Source: Kolteria novifilia | Lineage (GTDB): Bacteria > Planctomycetota > Planctomycetia > Kolteriales > Kolteriaceae | Direction of reading: 5' to 3' | Length of the DNA: 64,000 nucleotides | Assembly: GCA_007748055.1 (NCBI GenBank) | Contig: CP036279.1 | Coordinates: forward strand, 7,549,474-7,613,473 | Part shown: positions 1 to 8,542 of the stretch, in pieces | Numbering within the stretch: the first letter of the stretch is position 1 | Layout: the number at the start of each line of letters is the position of its first letter | Translations under genes and position numbers: made by a program | The notes under the pieces: generated by a model | What the model saw: only the letters and a program-made list of their open reading frames with translations | Database searches by the model: none | Told to the model about the DNA's origin: nothing

Positions 1-261
1 CCAGACCTCGTTCGGCTTGCAGGCCGCCACCTCCTCGATCACCTCGAGCCCAATCGCCGGCGGCAAGTAGATGCTCACGCGATCAAGCGGCCCGGGCACC
101 TCACTGATCGACGGGTAGCACTTAAGACCCTCGATCGTCTCGGCTCGCGGGTTGACGGGGAAGACTTTGAAGCCCTGCTGCAAGTGGGCTCGGACCGACT
201 TGTTGCCGAATTTGTCCCGGTTGGAGCTTGCGCCCAGAATCGCCACTGTCTTCGTCGCCAC
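1..261 (-). CDS. CoA-binding domain protein (YccU-like), 3' part missing
   Basis: The first 87 codons of a minus-strand gene are visible; the rest lies beyond the window's left edge. The N-terminus reads VAILGASSNRDKFGN, the glycine-rich nucleotide-binding loop of the CoA-binding (succinyl-CoA synthetase alpha-like) fold, followed by KVFPVNPRAETIEG and LDRVSIYLPP, both typical of small stand-alone CoA_binding_2 proteins. The start is a GTG at 259-261 with a GGGGGG Shine-Dalgarno-like run about 8 bases upstream; no ATG fits. Members of this family bind CoA but their physiological role is not settled, so only the fold is assigned here. Confidence 0.8.
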   Translation of the reverse strand, partial: MATKTVAILGASSNRDKFGNKSVRAHLQQGFKVFPVNPRAETIEGLKCYPSISEVPGPLDRVSIYLPPAIGLEVIEEVAACKPNEVW

Positions 262-894
262 TGCGGTTTCCCCCCGAGAAATGCGCCGCTCGTCTCAGGT
301 ATTCCCGAGACGGTCGCTCGTCGATTCTAGACCTACCGAACCGCGCCAGCAATGTCAGAGCCTCGCGCTCCTTCGGAGAACCTTACCTGATAGGTAGGCA
401 ATCGCCGCCGACGGCAATCCGTAGGTCAGACTCTTGCCCGACACGAGCAACCGTCCGCTTCCGAGCACCGGGCAAGAACCTGATCTACCACATCATCTCC
501 CTCGAGCTGTCTGGCCACACGATTCCCCTCTCCCGTTGAGAGCGGGGTTCATTGCCGCAACATGGTCACTCTCCGAACGGCAGCGCCATTCTCCAGTGAA
601 TCCGAACGGCAGCGCCATTCTCCAATGAAGCCCAGGGTCGCGCTTCGCGCACCCTGGGTACCGAACCATAGGAGATCCGAACCCCGCAGGGGTTGTCTAA
701 ATAGGATGAGGCGGACCCTCGGCAAACGCGGACCTGTTTGGAAAGTTGGACAACCCCTGCGGGACTCCTCCTCACCCAGGGCGCGATGCGCGACCCTGGG
801 CCTCACTCGTCAATGCCTTCTTCGGCATGGGCTGCGAAGCTTTCTGCCAATTGCCTGCCGGTAGGGGAGTGAAACTTGGAGACAGGTTGAACGA
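262..894. repeat. Intergenic region holding REP-like palindrome cluster 1
   Basis: No gene is seen in these 633 bases. At 421-450 lies a degenerate copy of the GTAGGTCAGxCTxTTGCC element seen again near 24.8 and 25.1 kb. Two 29-bp tandem units containing TCCGAACGGCAGCGCCATTC occupy 572-629. They are followed by a 28-bp palindrome (CCCAGGGT...ACCCTGGG, 631-658), an AACCCCGCAGGGGTT palindrome near 681-697, and then the same two modules in inverted order (about 750-765 and 775-800). The whole resembles a REP doublet (BIME) facing inward, and shares its modules with the elements at 12.5-14.3 kb and 48.4 kb. Confidence 0.75.
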
Positions 895-1827
895 CTACTT
901 CGACTTCCGAAGCGGCTCAGGGGTCGTCTTGGCGAACTGCTTCCAGCGTTCCTCGATCGTCGAGGGATCCGCGTCGCCGTGCACGTAGAGCTGGTAGCGA
1001 AGTCGGAGAGGCTTGTCGGGCGCGACCTCGATCGGCTCGTCGAGCGTCAGGCACGCCCCCATCCACCCATCATTGCGGACGTGAAACGGAGCGGGGTGGT
1101 TGATGTTCGCCGGGTGGTCGAAGAGCGTGATCCCCTCGCGCGAGTCGTTGGTGATGTTTCCCGAGTAGTCGACCCAGCGCGTCGGCTTGCGGAAGATCGC
1201 CTTCTCGTTGATCGCTCCCTCGGCATTTTGGATCACGCCGCCGCCGTCGTGGACGCCGATCGGCTTGGCCATGCGGACGCCGATGACGCCGAAGGGGGTC
1301 TTCTGAAACGTCGTCGGCCGGTCTGATTTGAACTCGAGATCGATTGTAATCAACGACTCGCCATCTGGGAGCGGCTCGACACTGACTTGGCGAAACTCGT
1401 TGAGGAGGCGCTTGCCGGCACCATCGACCCACTCGTTTCGGGTCAGCATCGCGGCTCCCTTGTCCCCATCGGAGAGCTTCATCACCTCCTTGGGAACGAT
1501 GCGGCCGTCTCCCTGATCGGCCCAAAAGTTGACGCCGTCGACTTTCTGATGGGAGGTCCAAACCGAGTAGTGATGGCGGTGGCCATGAGGATCGTGGGGG
1601 TGCCCCATCCGAGTGAGCGACCGTCCCGACGGCCCGTTGACCGGGTAGAGGAAGGGGCGATTGGTGGTTGGATCGGCGATGTAGCGGGTGATCTCCCGGC
1701 CGTCTTTTTGGAAGGAGACCTCGCCGCGCGGGAGGGGCAGGGACTGAACGGCGGGGACCGGCTTGGGGGAGTGCTCGGCCGACGCTTGCAGTGGAAGGCA
1801 TACGAGGAGGACAGCAACAGGCATCAT
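895..1827 (-). CDS. DUF6807 (PmoA-like) secreted protein
   Basis: A 310-residue protein with a clear signal peptide (MMPVAVLLVCLPLQASA) and a body typical of the planctomycete-rich DUF6807 family, sometimes labelled methane oxygenase PmoA by transfer. Recognisable landmarks are RPFLYPVNGPSGRSLTR, HPHDPHGHRHHYSVW and DHPANINHPAPFHVR. The biochemical role is unknown; the PmoA name should not be read as methane oxidation. The start is placed at the double ATG at 1822-1827 because AGGAGA lies just upstream. The frame stays open for about 30 codons further, but that extension runs into the dispersed palindrome at 1877-1897 and is not likely to be translated. Confidence 0.8.
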   Translation of the reverse strand: MMPVAVLLVCLPLQASAEHSPKPVPAVQSLPLPRGEVSFQKDGREITRYIADPTTNRPFLYPVNGPSGRSLTRMGHPHDPHGHRHHYSVWTSHQKVDGVNFWADQGDGRIVPKEVMKLSDGDKGAAMLTRNEWVDGAGKRLLNEFRQVSVEPLPDGESLITIDLEFKSDRPTTFQKTPFGVIGVRMAKPIGVHDGGGVIQNAEGAINEKAIFRKPTRWVDYSGNITNDSREGITLFDHPANINHPAPFHVRNDGWMGACLTLDEPIEVAPDKPLRLRYQLYVHGDADPSTIEERWKQFAKTTPEPLRKSK

Positions 1828-1876
1828 GATTGGTCTCCTGAAGGGAGGTCTCTTTCGGTGAGTCGTACCTATCAGT

Positions 1877-1897
1877 GGTGGGTCAAGCCCCACTCTA
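1877..1897. repeat. Dispersed palindrome, GGTGGGTCAAG-CCCACC family
   Basis: An imperfect hairpin (GGTGGGTCAAGCCCCACTC) upstream of the DUF6807 gene. Near-identical copies lie at 4335-4356 (inside a coding sequence), 5016-5033 and 25116-25133, so this is a dispersed repeat family and not a gene-specific site. Confidence 0.7.
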
Positions 1898-1944
1898 CCG
1901 GACTCTCCCCAATTGCGCAAAACACCCCAGCTGCCCTCCTGCTC

Positions 1945-2763
1945 TCAATCGACAGGGCGACCGATCTGACGCATCACCTCTTTCATGTCCTCCCAAACAT
2001 CTCGCTTCGCGTTGGGGTTTCGGAGCAAATAGGCAGGATGGAGCGTGATCATGAACGGGATCCCGCAGTACTCGCGGATCTGCCCACGCAGGCGCGTGAT
2101 CGGCACTTTCGCGGGCGGCTCGCGGAGCAGGTGGGCGGCGGCGTACTTACCGAGCGCCACCATCATCTTCGGCTTGAGGATCTCGAGCTGACGTTCAAGG
2201 AAGGGCCGACAATTCTCGATCTCGTCGGGCATCGGATTGCGATTGTCCGGCGGCCGACACTTCAGGACGTTGCAGATGTAGACTTCGTCGCGTTGCAGCT
2301 TGCACGCCTCAATGATCTTGGTCAGGAGCTGGCCCGCGCGGCCGACGAAGGGAACACCCTGCCGGTCCTCATCGGCGCCCGGCGCCTCGCCGACGAAGCA
2401 AAGTTCCGCCTTGGAGCTGCCGTCGGAGAAGACCGTTTGGGTTCGATGCTCCGCCAAGACGGAACAGCACGTGCAGTCGGCAACCTCCTCGGAAAGAAGC
2501 TTGAGCAGGTCCGATTTTGACTTCCGCGGCATTCCTGGCTCCGGTCCCTCGGCGGCCTGGTGGATGGTGACGGGCTCGGCGACAACCTCGATTGGCGACG
2601 GTGGTGAGGACGCCATCGCCGTCTCCGCCTCGACGGCCGACTCCATGGGAGCATCGATCGACGGAGCAGGGGACGGACTGGCTTCCTCCAACCGGCCCTT
2701 GTCGACATACTCCAATCCGGCCCGGCGCATCGCTTCGAGGCGGTAGCGCCATGCTCGATCCAT
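1945..2763 (-). CDS. Uracil-DNA glycosylase, family 4 (Fe-S type)
   Basis: This 272-residue enzyme removes uracil from DNA for base-excision repair. After a Pro/Ala/Glu-rich N-terminal stretch of about 80 residues, which looks disordered, the catalytic domain shows GEAPGADED (125-133), GVPFVGRAGQLL, NVLKCRPPDNRNP and LHPAYLLRNP with His242. Four cysteines at 97, 100, 169 and 185 match the 4Fe-4S ligand pattern of family 4 enzymes. The start at 2763 has GAGGAG upstream; the open frame continues upstream but would collide with the divergent glycosyltransferase gene. The long N-terminal linker is seen in other bacterial members. Confidence 0.92.
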   Translation of the reverse strand: MDRAWRYRLEAMRRAGLEYVDKGRLEEASPSPAPSIDAPMESAVEAETAMASSPPSPIEVVAEPVTIHQAAEGPEPGMPRKSKSDLLKLLSEEVADCTCCSVLAEHRTQTVFSDGSSKAELCFVGEAPGADEDRQGVPFVGRAGQLLTKIIEACKLQRDEVYICNVLKCRPPDNRNPMPDEIENCRPFLERQLEILKPKMMVALGKYAAAHLLREPPAKVPITRLRGQIREYCGIPFMITLHPAYLLRNPNAKRDVWEDMKEVMRQIGRPVD

Positions 2764-2815
2764 CGCGTCACGCTCCTCGTCTTGACAAAACGAAGCTCCG
2801 AGAGACCATGCGTCG

Positions 2816-4786
2816 ATGACTCGGCGACGCCGGGTGGGGAAGAACCAACGGTCCGCTTTGGAGCAACAGCACCTCGTGGCAAGTGCCTCAGCATACCATT
2901 CGAATCGGCTCGTGTCTCGGGAGCAACCCGAGCCAAACCGGCACTCGCGGCTCACGCGGTTCCTGATCGGCGCGACGATCCTTGTCCTGCTGGCCGAAGC
3001 GTATGTCGTCCTGACCGATCCGTTCCCGCTGCTCGACCCGGACGAGTCGCTCTACGCGGTGATCTCCCACCGGATGCTGACTACCGGCGATTGGCTCACG
3101 CCGATCAAACAGGGCAAGCCCTTCTTCGATCGCCCCGCCCTCGGTTTCTGGCTCTTGGCCGGTTCGGAGTTTCTCCTCGGCGATCACGACGCGGCCTACC
3201 GGTTGCCGGGACTGCTCCTCGGACTGGTGACGGTCGGCGCCGCCTGGTCGATCGCGCGACAGCTCCTCGGCCGGCTCGCCGCCGCCGCGACCGCGTTCGT
3301 GCTCGCGACCATGACCGCCCGCGTTGTCATCTCCTTGGCGATCGGGCACGACTCGCTGCTGGTTTGCTTGGTCACGTCGACGATCGCTTGGGGGCTTGCC
3401 CAGCGCCGCGCGGAGCGGCATCAACTCGCGTTGGCGGCGGCGACGGGGCTTGTCATGGGGCTCGCGATTCTGGCGAAAGGACTACTCGGGATCGTCCTGC
3501 CCTGGCTGGCGTTGGGGAGTTGGCATCTGGCGGCGCGGCGTTGGCCGCGACCGATTCCGCTGCTGATCGAGACGTCGGTCGCGCTGCTCGTCGGCGGCAG
3601 TTGGTACGCGCTGATGCACCTCGAGCATCCAGGGTACTTGCACTACTTCTTCATCGAGCGGCACTTGCTCGGCTTTCTCTCCTCCGGGCAGCGGCACGGT
3701 GGCAAGCCCGCGATCCTTTATCTGCCGGTGCTGCTGATCGGGGCCGCCCCGTGGATCGTGCTCTTGGGGATCCGGCCAAACCGTGGCTGGAGGGCAGGGG
3801 TGCTGGCAAGCTGGCACGACCGCCGCGTTCGCATGGCCCTCTTGTGGTTCGGGGCGACCATCGCGTTCTTCGCCCTCGCCGGTTCGCGTTCGCCGGCGTA
3901 CCTCCTGCCCGCGTTCATTCCGTTGGCGATCCTCTTGGGGCGCGCGCTCGCCGGAACCTTGGTGACATCTTACTGTCAGTGCCAATTGGATGTCACCCTG
4001 CGATCGCTCTTCGTCGTCATCGGGCTGACGGCGATCCTCGTGCCCGCCGGCGCCATCCTTGGCTATGGACGACCGCTCCCGGCGGCGTGGTGGGGCGTCG
4101 CGCTGCTGGTCGGCGCGGGGTTGGTGATCTGGTGGCGGGGGTGTTCTTTGATCACCTCTCCTTGGGGAGAGGTCGGCGAGCAACCCGATCCGGGTGAGGG
4201 GATGATCGGCACTGAGGGCAAGGAGCATCTGCTGGGGAAGAACCCCCTCACCCCCACCCCTAACCCCTCTCCCACGGGGAGAGGGGAACAAGAGGCTCAC
4301 TCTCCCACGGGGAGAGGGGAACAAGAGCAATCCTGGTGGGTCAAGACCCACCCTACGAATGAGACGTCGGACGCTCGCCACGCGAGCTGGCATCTGGGAG
4401 CGATCGCGGTGGGGGTAGCCGTCTTCGTCGCGGTGGCCAATTCGTTGGTCCTGCCGGAGGTCGCGTATCGACGCTCGGCGCGGTCGGTCGTGGAGCGACT
4501 ACGCACCATGGATGAGTTCCCCCAGCCGGTCCTCTGGTTCAATCACGTCCCCCCGTCGGCGCGGCACTACGGCAAGGAGATCACCTTTCGGCGAGTCTAC
4601 TACGACGACATCCAAGAGCGTCCGGAGGTGCCGACGATCTTCGTCTCACGTGACAGCCGACTCGGGGAGGTCCGGCCAACCCCGCTGCTCGAAGGGGCCC
4701 GCGAGATCGACCTTGGCGGGAAGTTTCATCTCTTCATTTGCGGCCCGGAGGTCTTGGGCAGCCGGGTTGCGGAACCCAGGAGATAG
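2816..4786 (+). CDS. GT39-type membrane glycosyltransferase with intragenic repeat insertion
   Basis: A multi-span membrane protein of about 656 residues resembling ArnT/protein-mannosyltransferase enzymes, which move a sugar from a polyprenyl-phosphate donor on the outer face of the membrane. The first periplasmic loop carries the acidic motif LLDPDESLY (residues 74-77 DPDE) and KPFFDRPALGFWLL, both typical of the family. Many hydrophobic spans follow. Between about residues 443 and 522 the protein is interrupted by an in-frame stretch made of dispersed intergenic repeats (NPLTPTPNPSPTGRGE, SPTGRGEQE, WWVKTHPT), after which a final transmembrane span and soluble tail resume. The start is uncertain: a GTG near 2912 (VSREQPEP) is a plausible alternative, since no strong ribosome site precedes 2816. 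Confidence 0.8.
   Translation: MTRRRRVGKNQRSALEQQHLVASASAYHSNRLVSREQPEPNRHSRLTRFLIGATILVLLAEAYVVLTDPFPLLDPDESLYAVISHRMLTTGDWLTPIKQGKPFFDRPALGFWLLAGSEFLLGDHDAAYRLPGLLLGLVTVGAAWSIARQLLGRLAAAATAFVLATMTARVVISLAIGHDSLLVCLVTSTIAWGLAQRRAERHQLALAAATGLVMGLAILAKGLLGIVLPWLALGSWHLAARRWPRPIPLLIETSVALLVGGSWYALMHLEHPGYLHYFFIERHLLGFLSSGQRHGGKPAILYLPVLLIGAAPWIVLLGIRPNRGWRAGVLASWHDRRVRMALLWFGATIAFFALAGSRSPAYLLPAFIPLAILLGRALAGTLVTSYCQCQLDVTLRSLFVVIGLTAILVPAGAILGYGRPLPAAWWGVALLVGAGLVIWWRGCSLITSPWGEVGEQPDPGEGMIGTEGKEHLLGKNPLTPTPNPSPTGRGEQEAHSPTGRGEQEQSWWVKTHPTNETSDARHASWHLGAIAVGVAVFVAVANSLVLPEVAYRRSARSVVERLRTMDEFPQPVLWFNHVPPSARHYGKEITFRRVYYDDIQERPEVPTIFVSRDSRLGEVRPTPLLEGAREIDLGGKFHLFICGPEVLGSRVAEPRR
4146..4356. 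repeat. Dispersed CTCTCCC/GGGAGAG palindromes inside a coding sequence
   Basis: Three kinds of dispersed repeat are stacked here: CTCTCCTTGGGGAGAGG, CCCTCTCCCACGGGGAGAGG (twice), and GGTGGGTCAAGACCCACC at 4335-4352. Elsewhere in the window these motifs occur between genes (24841-25046, 25116-25133). All are kept in frame within the glycosyltransferase gene. Confidence 0.85.
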
Positions 4787-5112
4787 GGGTAGGTGAGACC
4801 CATCATTTGCGGTAGATTAGGGCCTGGGGAAGTACCGTGGGAACGCGACACCCGCCTGTTTTTGATGTCCAGCGGAGCCGAAACGAGGACTCGTTTCCTA
4901 CGGGGATAGAGAGCATTCGGTCCGAGGCTGACGCGAGGACCTCTCCGCGCTCCTTTCGGGCAATGGCCTGACCTACGGGGTGGAAGATCAAGGCCGAGCG
5001 GTGATACGCGCTCCTGGTGGGTCAAGACCCACCTTCCATGCACGCCCGATCGAAAGGGCGCATGCCAACCCGTGAAGTAACCAGTAAGCACCATTGAGGG
5101 AGAACTATCGCG
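4787..5112. repeat. Intergenic stretch with three palindromes
   Basis: No gene is seen. It holds a GAAACGAG-GA-CTCGTTTC hairpin near 4879-4897, an inverted degenerate copy of the GTAGGTCAGGC element near 4958-4979, and the GGTGGGTCAAGACCCACC palindrome at 5016-5033. The ribosome site of cstA (GGGAGAAC) lies at its right end. Confidence 0.6.
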
Positions 5113-7032
5113 ATGGGTCCGAACGCGGCACTCGTCACGCTTTTTTCGTTCGCGGCATTGGGCCTCGCCTACGTCCTGTATGGACGTTTTCTGGCCCGCC
5201 GCATCTTTCAGCTCGATCCCGATCGGCGAACGCCGGCGCATGAGTTGGAGGACGGGGTCGACTACCTACCGACGAAAAAGCCTGTTCTGTTCGGCCATCA
5301 CTTCGCGTCGATCGCCGGTCTCGGCCCGATTCTCGGCCCCGCGATCGCTGTCATTTGGGGTTGGGTGCCGGCCGTCATCTGGGTCATCGTCGGCTGCATC
5401 TTCATGGGGGCGGTGCACGACCTCGGCGCGATCACCGTCAGCATGCGGCACAAGGGCCGCTCGATCGGCGACGTCTGCCGCGACTTGATCGGCCCACGGG
5501 CGAGACTCCTCTTTCTGGTGATCGTCTTCTTCTTGATGTCGCTGGCGATGGGGGCGTTCGTCAAGGCGATCACATCCCTGTTCGTTTATTTCCGTCCCGA
5601 TGCGATCATTCCCTCACTGGGCCTGATGATCGTCGCGATGATCATGGGCGTGGCGGTCTACCGGCTGAAATTCAGCCTCGGCCCGACGACCGGGATCGCA
5701 CTGGCGGCTTTCGGTGGGCTCATCCTTTGGGGCGTCGCTCAGCCGGTCCTGACCTACGAGTGGTTCCTTCCCAACAACGTCGAGACGACCCTTGCCGGGG
5801 CTCGCGCGGCCGACGCGGAAGCGTTCGCGTCACCGTACGGTGCGGCCGACGCGGTGGCGTACTTCAATTCGACGGGCAACGAGGAAGCGGTCGCGGCCGT
5901 CGGCAGCGCGGCGAAGCAAGCCTCCTCGACGTGGACTTGGGTCCTCCTCGGGTATGGATTTCTCGCGTCGGTCCTACCCGTTTGGCTCTTGCTGCAACCG
6001 CGTGACTACATCAACAGTTTCCAGCTCTACGCGGCGCTGGCGATGATGGTGCTCGGTCTGACCATCGCCACGCTCACCGGAGCCCCGGAGAGTCACATCC
6101 ATGCCGAGGCTTTCCGCATGGGCGTTGTCGACGATGCTCCGCCAGTCTTTCCATTCCTGTTGGTGACGATCGCTTGTGGGGCGATCAGCGGTTTTCACAG
6201 CCTCGTTTCCAGCGGTACGACGGTTCGTCAGCTCGACAAAGAGACCGACGCGCTGCCGATCGGGTTCGGTGCGATGCTTACCGAAGGGGGCCTCGCGATC
6301 CTGATCATCATGGCGTGCGTGGCGGGCCTCGGTGCCTCGGCATGGGCGCCCGACGGCATCTACTCGAGTTGGGAAGGGATTGGCAAGGCGAGCCTCGGGG
6401 ACAAGCTCGATGCGGTCGTGACTGGGGGAGGGGCCTTTCTCAGCAAACTCGGCATCCCGATGGCGTACGGGACCGCGTTCCTCGCGGTGACGATCACGGC
6501 GTTCGCGCTGACCACGCTCGACTCCGCGACGCGGCTCTTGCGGTTCAACGTCGAGGAGATCTTCCGCTCGATCGGGTTTGGCGTCCTTGCCAATCGCTAC
6601 ATCGCCTCAGCCTGCGCCGTCGCGGGGATCGCTTATTTTGCTCTCTCCCCCGCGGGCGCCGACTTGTGGATTCTATTCGGCACCACGAACCAATTACTTG
6701 CGGGATTGACGCTACTCGCGGTCAGCCTTTTCCTTTTCAAACTCAAGAGAAACATGTTCGTGACGCTTATTCCGATGGTAGTGATGCTGTCGGTGTCGAT
6801 GTGGGCGATGTGCCTGAACGTCGCCGACTCGTTCATGAAGGAGGAATGGACCCGTAAGGAGCACTCGATCATCTGGGTCTCGCTCGCGGTGATGGCGATG
6901 AGCGTCTGGCTGATCGTCGAGGGAATCCTCTCCTTCGCGCGTGGCCGTGACGGCGGCGCCGATCCCCCGGCGACGCCGCCCGAAGTCCATTCGGAAGAGG
7001 ACGAGGTCGCCGCGTCGGCGCACCTGGGCTAG
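5113..7032 (+). CDS. cstA: CstA family carbon-starvation / peptide or pyruvate transporter
   Basis: A 639-residue integral membrane protein of the CstA/BtsT family, inner-membrane importers for peptides or pyruvate. Family landmarks are KPVLFGHHFASIAGLGPILGP near the N-terminus, FMGAVHDLGA, GFHSLVSSGTTVRQL and TTLDSATRLLRF, with roughly 15 hydrophobic spans. It starts at an ATG 8 bases after GGGAGAAC. A small Cys-Cys protein follows 235 bases downstream on the same strand. Substrate cannot be read from the sequence. Confidence 0.93.
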   Translation: MGPNAALVTLFSFAALGLAYVLYGRFLARRIFQLDPDRRTPAHELEDGVDYLPTKKPVLFGHHFASIAGLGPILGPAIAVIWGWVPAVIWVIVGCIFMGAVHDLGAITVSMRHKGRSIGDVCRDLIGPRARLLFLVIVFFLMSLAMGAFVKAITSLFVYFRPDAIIPSLGLMIVAMIMGVAVYRLKFSLGPTTGIALAAFGGLILWGVAQPVLTYEWFLPNNVETTLAGARAADAEAFASPYGAADAVAYFNSTGNEEAVAAVGSAAKQASSTWTWVLLGYGFLASVLPVWLLLQPRDYINSFQLYAALAMMVLGLTIATLTGAPESHIHAEAFRMGVVDDAPPVFPFLLVTIACGAISGFHSLVSSGTTVRQLDKETDALPIGFGAMLTEGGLAILIIMACVAGLGASAWAPDGIYSSWEGIGKASLGDKLDAVVTGGGAFLSKLGIPMAYGTAFLAVTITAFALTTLDSATRLLRFNVEEIFRSIGFGVLANRYIASACAVAGIAYFALSPAGADLWILFGTTNQLLAGLTLLAVSLFLFKLKRNMFVTLIPMVVMLSVSMWAMCLNVADSFMKEEWTRKEHSIIWVSLAVMAMSVWLIVEGILSFARGRDGGADPPATPPEVHSEEDEVAASAHLG

Positions 7033-7058
7033 GGTTTCGCGAGCGGGACGTGGAGGAT

Positions 7059-7085
7059 GCCACTGGTTGCTTGTCGGCCAGTGCA
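7059..7085. repeat. Dispersed CACTGGxTGCTTGTCxGCCAGTG palindrome
   Basis: A short hairpin-forming repeat between cstA and the next gene. Related copies are at about 48838-48862, 53174-53200 and 53283-53310, always outside genes. Confidence 0.65.
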
Positions 7086-7267
7086 TGCGACTTGATTGCT
7101 TTCCGTCGAGCATTCGGAGCCGGATCCTCGAGAGCGCCTTTCATTTCTCGATGGTCAAGTCACGGGGAGCCCCAACCCTCCGTCACTGGCAGTCGATCAG
7201 TCATTGGCACTCGACAGACGAGGATCGGGTAGCGAGTGTTGGGCTCCTTATTGGCGGGAGAGGGACA

Positions 7268-7717
7268 ATGACGCCGGTCTCGGTCATCCTGATTCGCGAG
7301 AATGCCGAACAGGTGACCGGCAGCGGTTGCTGCGGCAAGCTCGAAGGGGATGATGAGCTCGTGCGCCGGGCGGATCTCTTTCGCGAAACGCGGCTCTGCC
7401 AGGAGAGCTTTGGCGTGCTGCATCGCGCGATTCGGGAGTTTTTCCCGGACGAGCAGGGGGTTCAGCGCGTCCGGGTCGTCACCGTCGATCCACGCAACCA
7501 ACTCTATCTCGCGTCGAAACTCTGGTACGACGTCTTCCGCTATCGGCCGGGCTGGCGCGAGGGGACGCGGACGATGACGCAGTGGTTCGCGCTCCCCGCG
7601 GTCGTCGTGAACGGTCGGGTCGTCAGCGACAGCCAGGGAGCGCCCAGTCCCGACGAGCTGTGCCACGTCATCGCGTCGCTTTTGAACCCAAGCCAACACT
7701 GCGATTCCGAAGTGTAA
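7268..7717 (+). CDS. Small Cys-Cys protein downstream of cstA, thioredoxin-like by context
   Basis: A 149-residue soluble protein of unknown function. It begins MTPVSVILIRENAEQ and carries a conspicuous TGSGCCGKLEGD motif at residues 17-28, then RVVTVDPRNQLYLASKLWYD and LPAVVVNGRVVSD. The order beta-strand, Cys motif, helix, then a Pro-Ala-Val-Val strand resembles a thioredoxin-like fold, but no CxxC is present, so this is only an inference. The ATG at 7268 follows GGGAGAGGG. The open frame continues far upstream into cstA but has no ribosome site there. Adjacent placement behind cstA suggests a partner or accessory protein. Confidence 0.6.
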   Translation: MTPVSVILIRENAEQVTGSGCCGKLEGDDELVRRADLFRETRLCQESFGVLHRAIREFFPDEQGVQRVRVVTVDPRNQLYLASKLWYDVFRYRPGWREGTRTMTQWFALPAVVVNGRVVSDSQGAPSPDELCHVIASLLNPSQHCDSEV

Positions 7718-7891
7718 GCCCTCGAGCGCGGCGGCCGGCCACTCGGCGGAGTCATCTTCGTGCGATCCTTCGGCGCCAGCTTCATCGCGTCATCATATAC
7801 CAAGTCATCGAATCCAACGCGTAGCGATGTCGCGACGGGACCATCCCAAGCATCGCCGCCGCAGTGACCGTCGAAAGAGAAACGAGCCACC

Positions 7892-8425
7892 ATGTCGAAC
7901 ATTGAACAACTGGGCGCCCTGGTCCGCACCATTCCCGATTTCCCGAAGCCGGGGATTCAGTTTCGCGACATCACGACGTTGCTTCAGGATCCTTGGGGGC
8001 TCAAGCGCATCATCGATGAGTTCGTCAGTCACTACCAGTACTCCCCGATCGACCAGATCGTCGCGATCGAGTCTCGCGGCTTCGTCATCGGCGGGGCGCT
8101 GGCCTATCGGCTCGGCTGCGGTTTGGTCATCGCGCGGAAGCCGGGGAAACTTCCGGCCGAGGTCGAACGGCAGGAGTACCAGCTCGAGTATGGTTCCGAC
8201 TCGATCGAAATCCATCGCGACGCGATCTCCGAGAACGACCGCGTCTTGATTATCGACGACTTGCTCGCGACTGGTGGAACGTGCGATGCCACTTGCCAGC
8301 TCGTCGAAATCCTGGGCGGAAAGGTCGTCGGTTGCGGCTTCGTGATCTGCCTGCCCGATTTGAAGGGACCAGAGCGACTGAAACGCTACGACAACCACTG
8401 GCTGATCGAATTTGAAGGGGACTAA
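7892..8425 (+). CDS. apt: Adenine phosphoribosyltransferase
   Basis: The 177-residue enzyme converts adenine and PRPP to AMP in purine salvage. It shows FPKPGIQFRDITTLL near the N-terminus, ESRGFVIGGALAYRLG and the PRPP loop VLIIDDLLATGGT at about residues 119-131. Length and motif order match bacterial Apt closely. The ATG follows AAAGAGA. It is a single gene flanked by unrelated genes, although other purine salvage genes (punA, ade) lie within the window. Confidence 0.95.
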   Translation: MSNIEQLGALVRTIPDFPKPGIQFRDITTLLQDPWGLKRIIDEFVSHYQYSPIDQIVAIESRGFVIGGALAYRLGCGLVIARKPGKLPAEVERQEYQLEYGSDSIEIHRDAISENDRVLIIDDLLATGGTCDATCQLVEILGGKVVGCGFVICLPDLKGPERLKRYDNHWLIEFEGD

Positions 8426-8542
8426 TCGGTTGGGCGCCCTCGTCCCGACTCCTCGTCCCTGAAACGAGCAACGATTGGTTGCAATCCTCCACGAAGCCCA
8501 TCACGATGGACTCGCCGCGTTTAGGCCTTGGAGGATTTTCCC

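Noticed and set aside
895-1827. Assignment of the DUF6807 gene as a methane monooxygenase subunit
   Set aside because: The PmoA label is a naming carry-over; the protein has a signal peptide and no membrane-bound monooxygenase features or partner genes.
1387-2520. 377-codon plus-strand frame across DUF6807 and the uracil-DNA glycosylase
   Set aside because: It spans two recognised genes on the other strand and has no family similarity.
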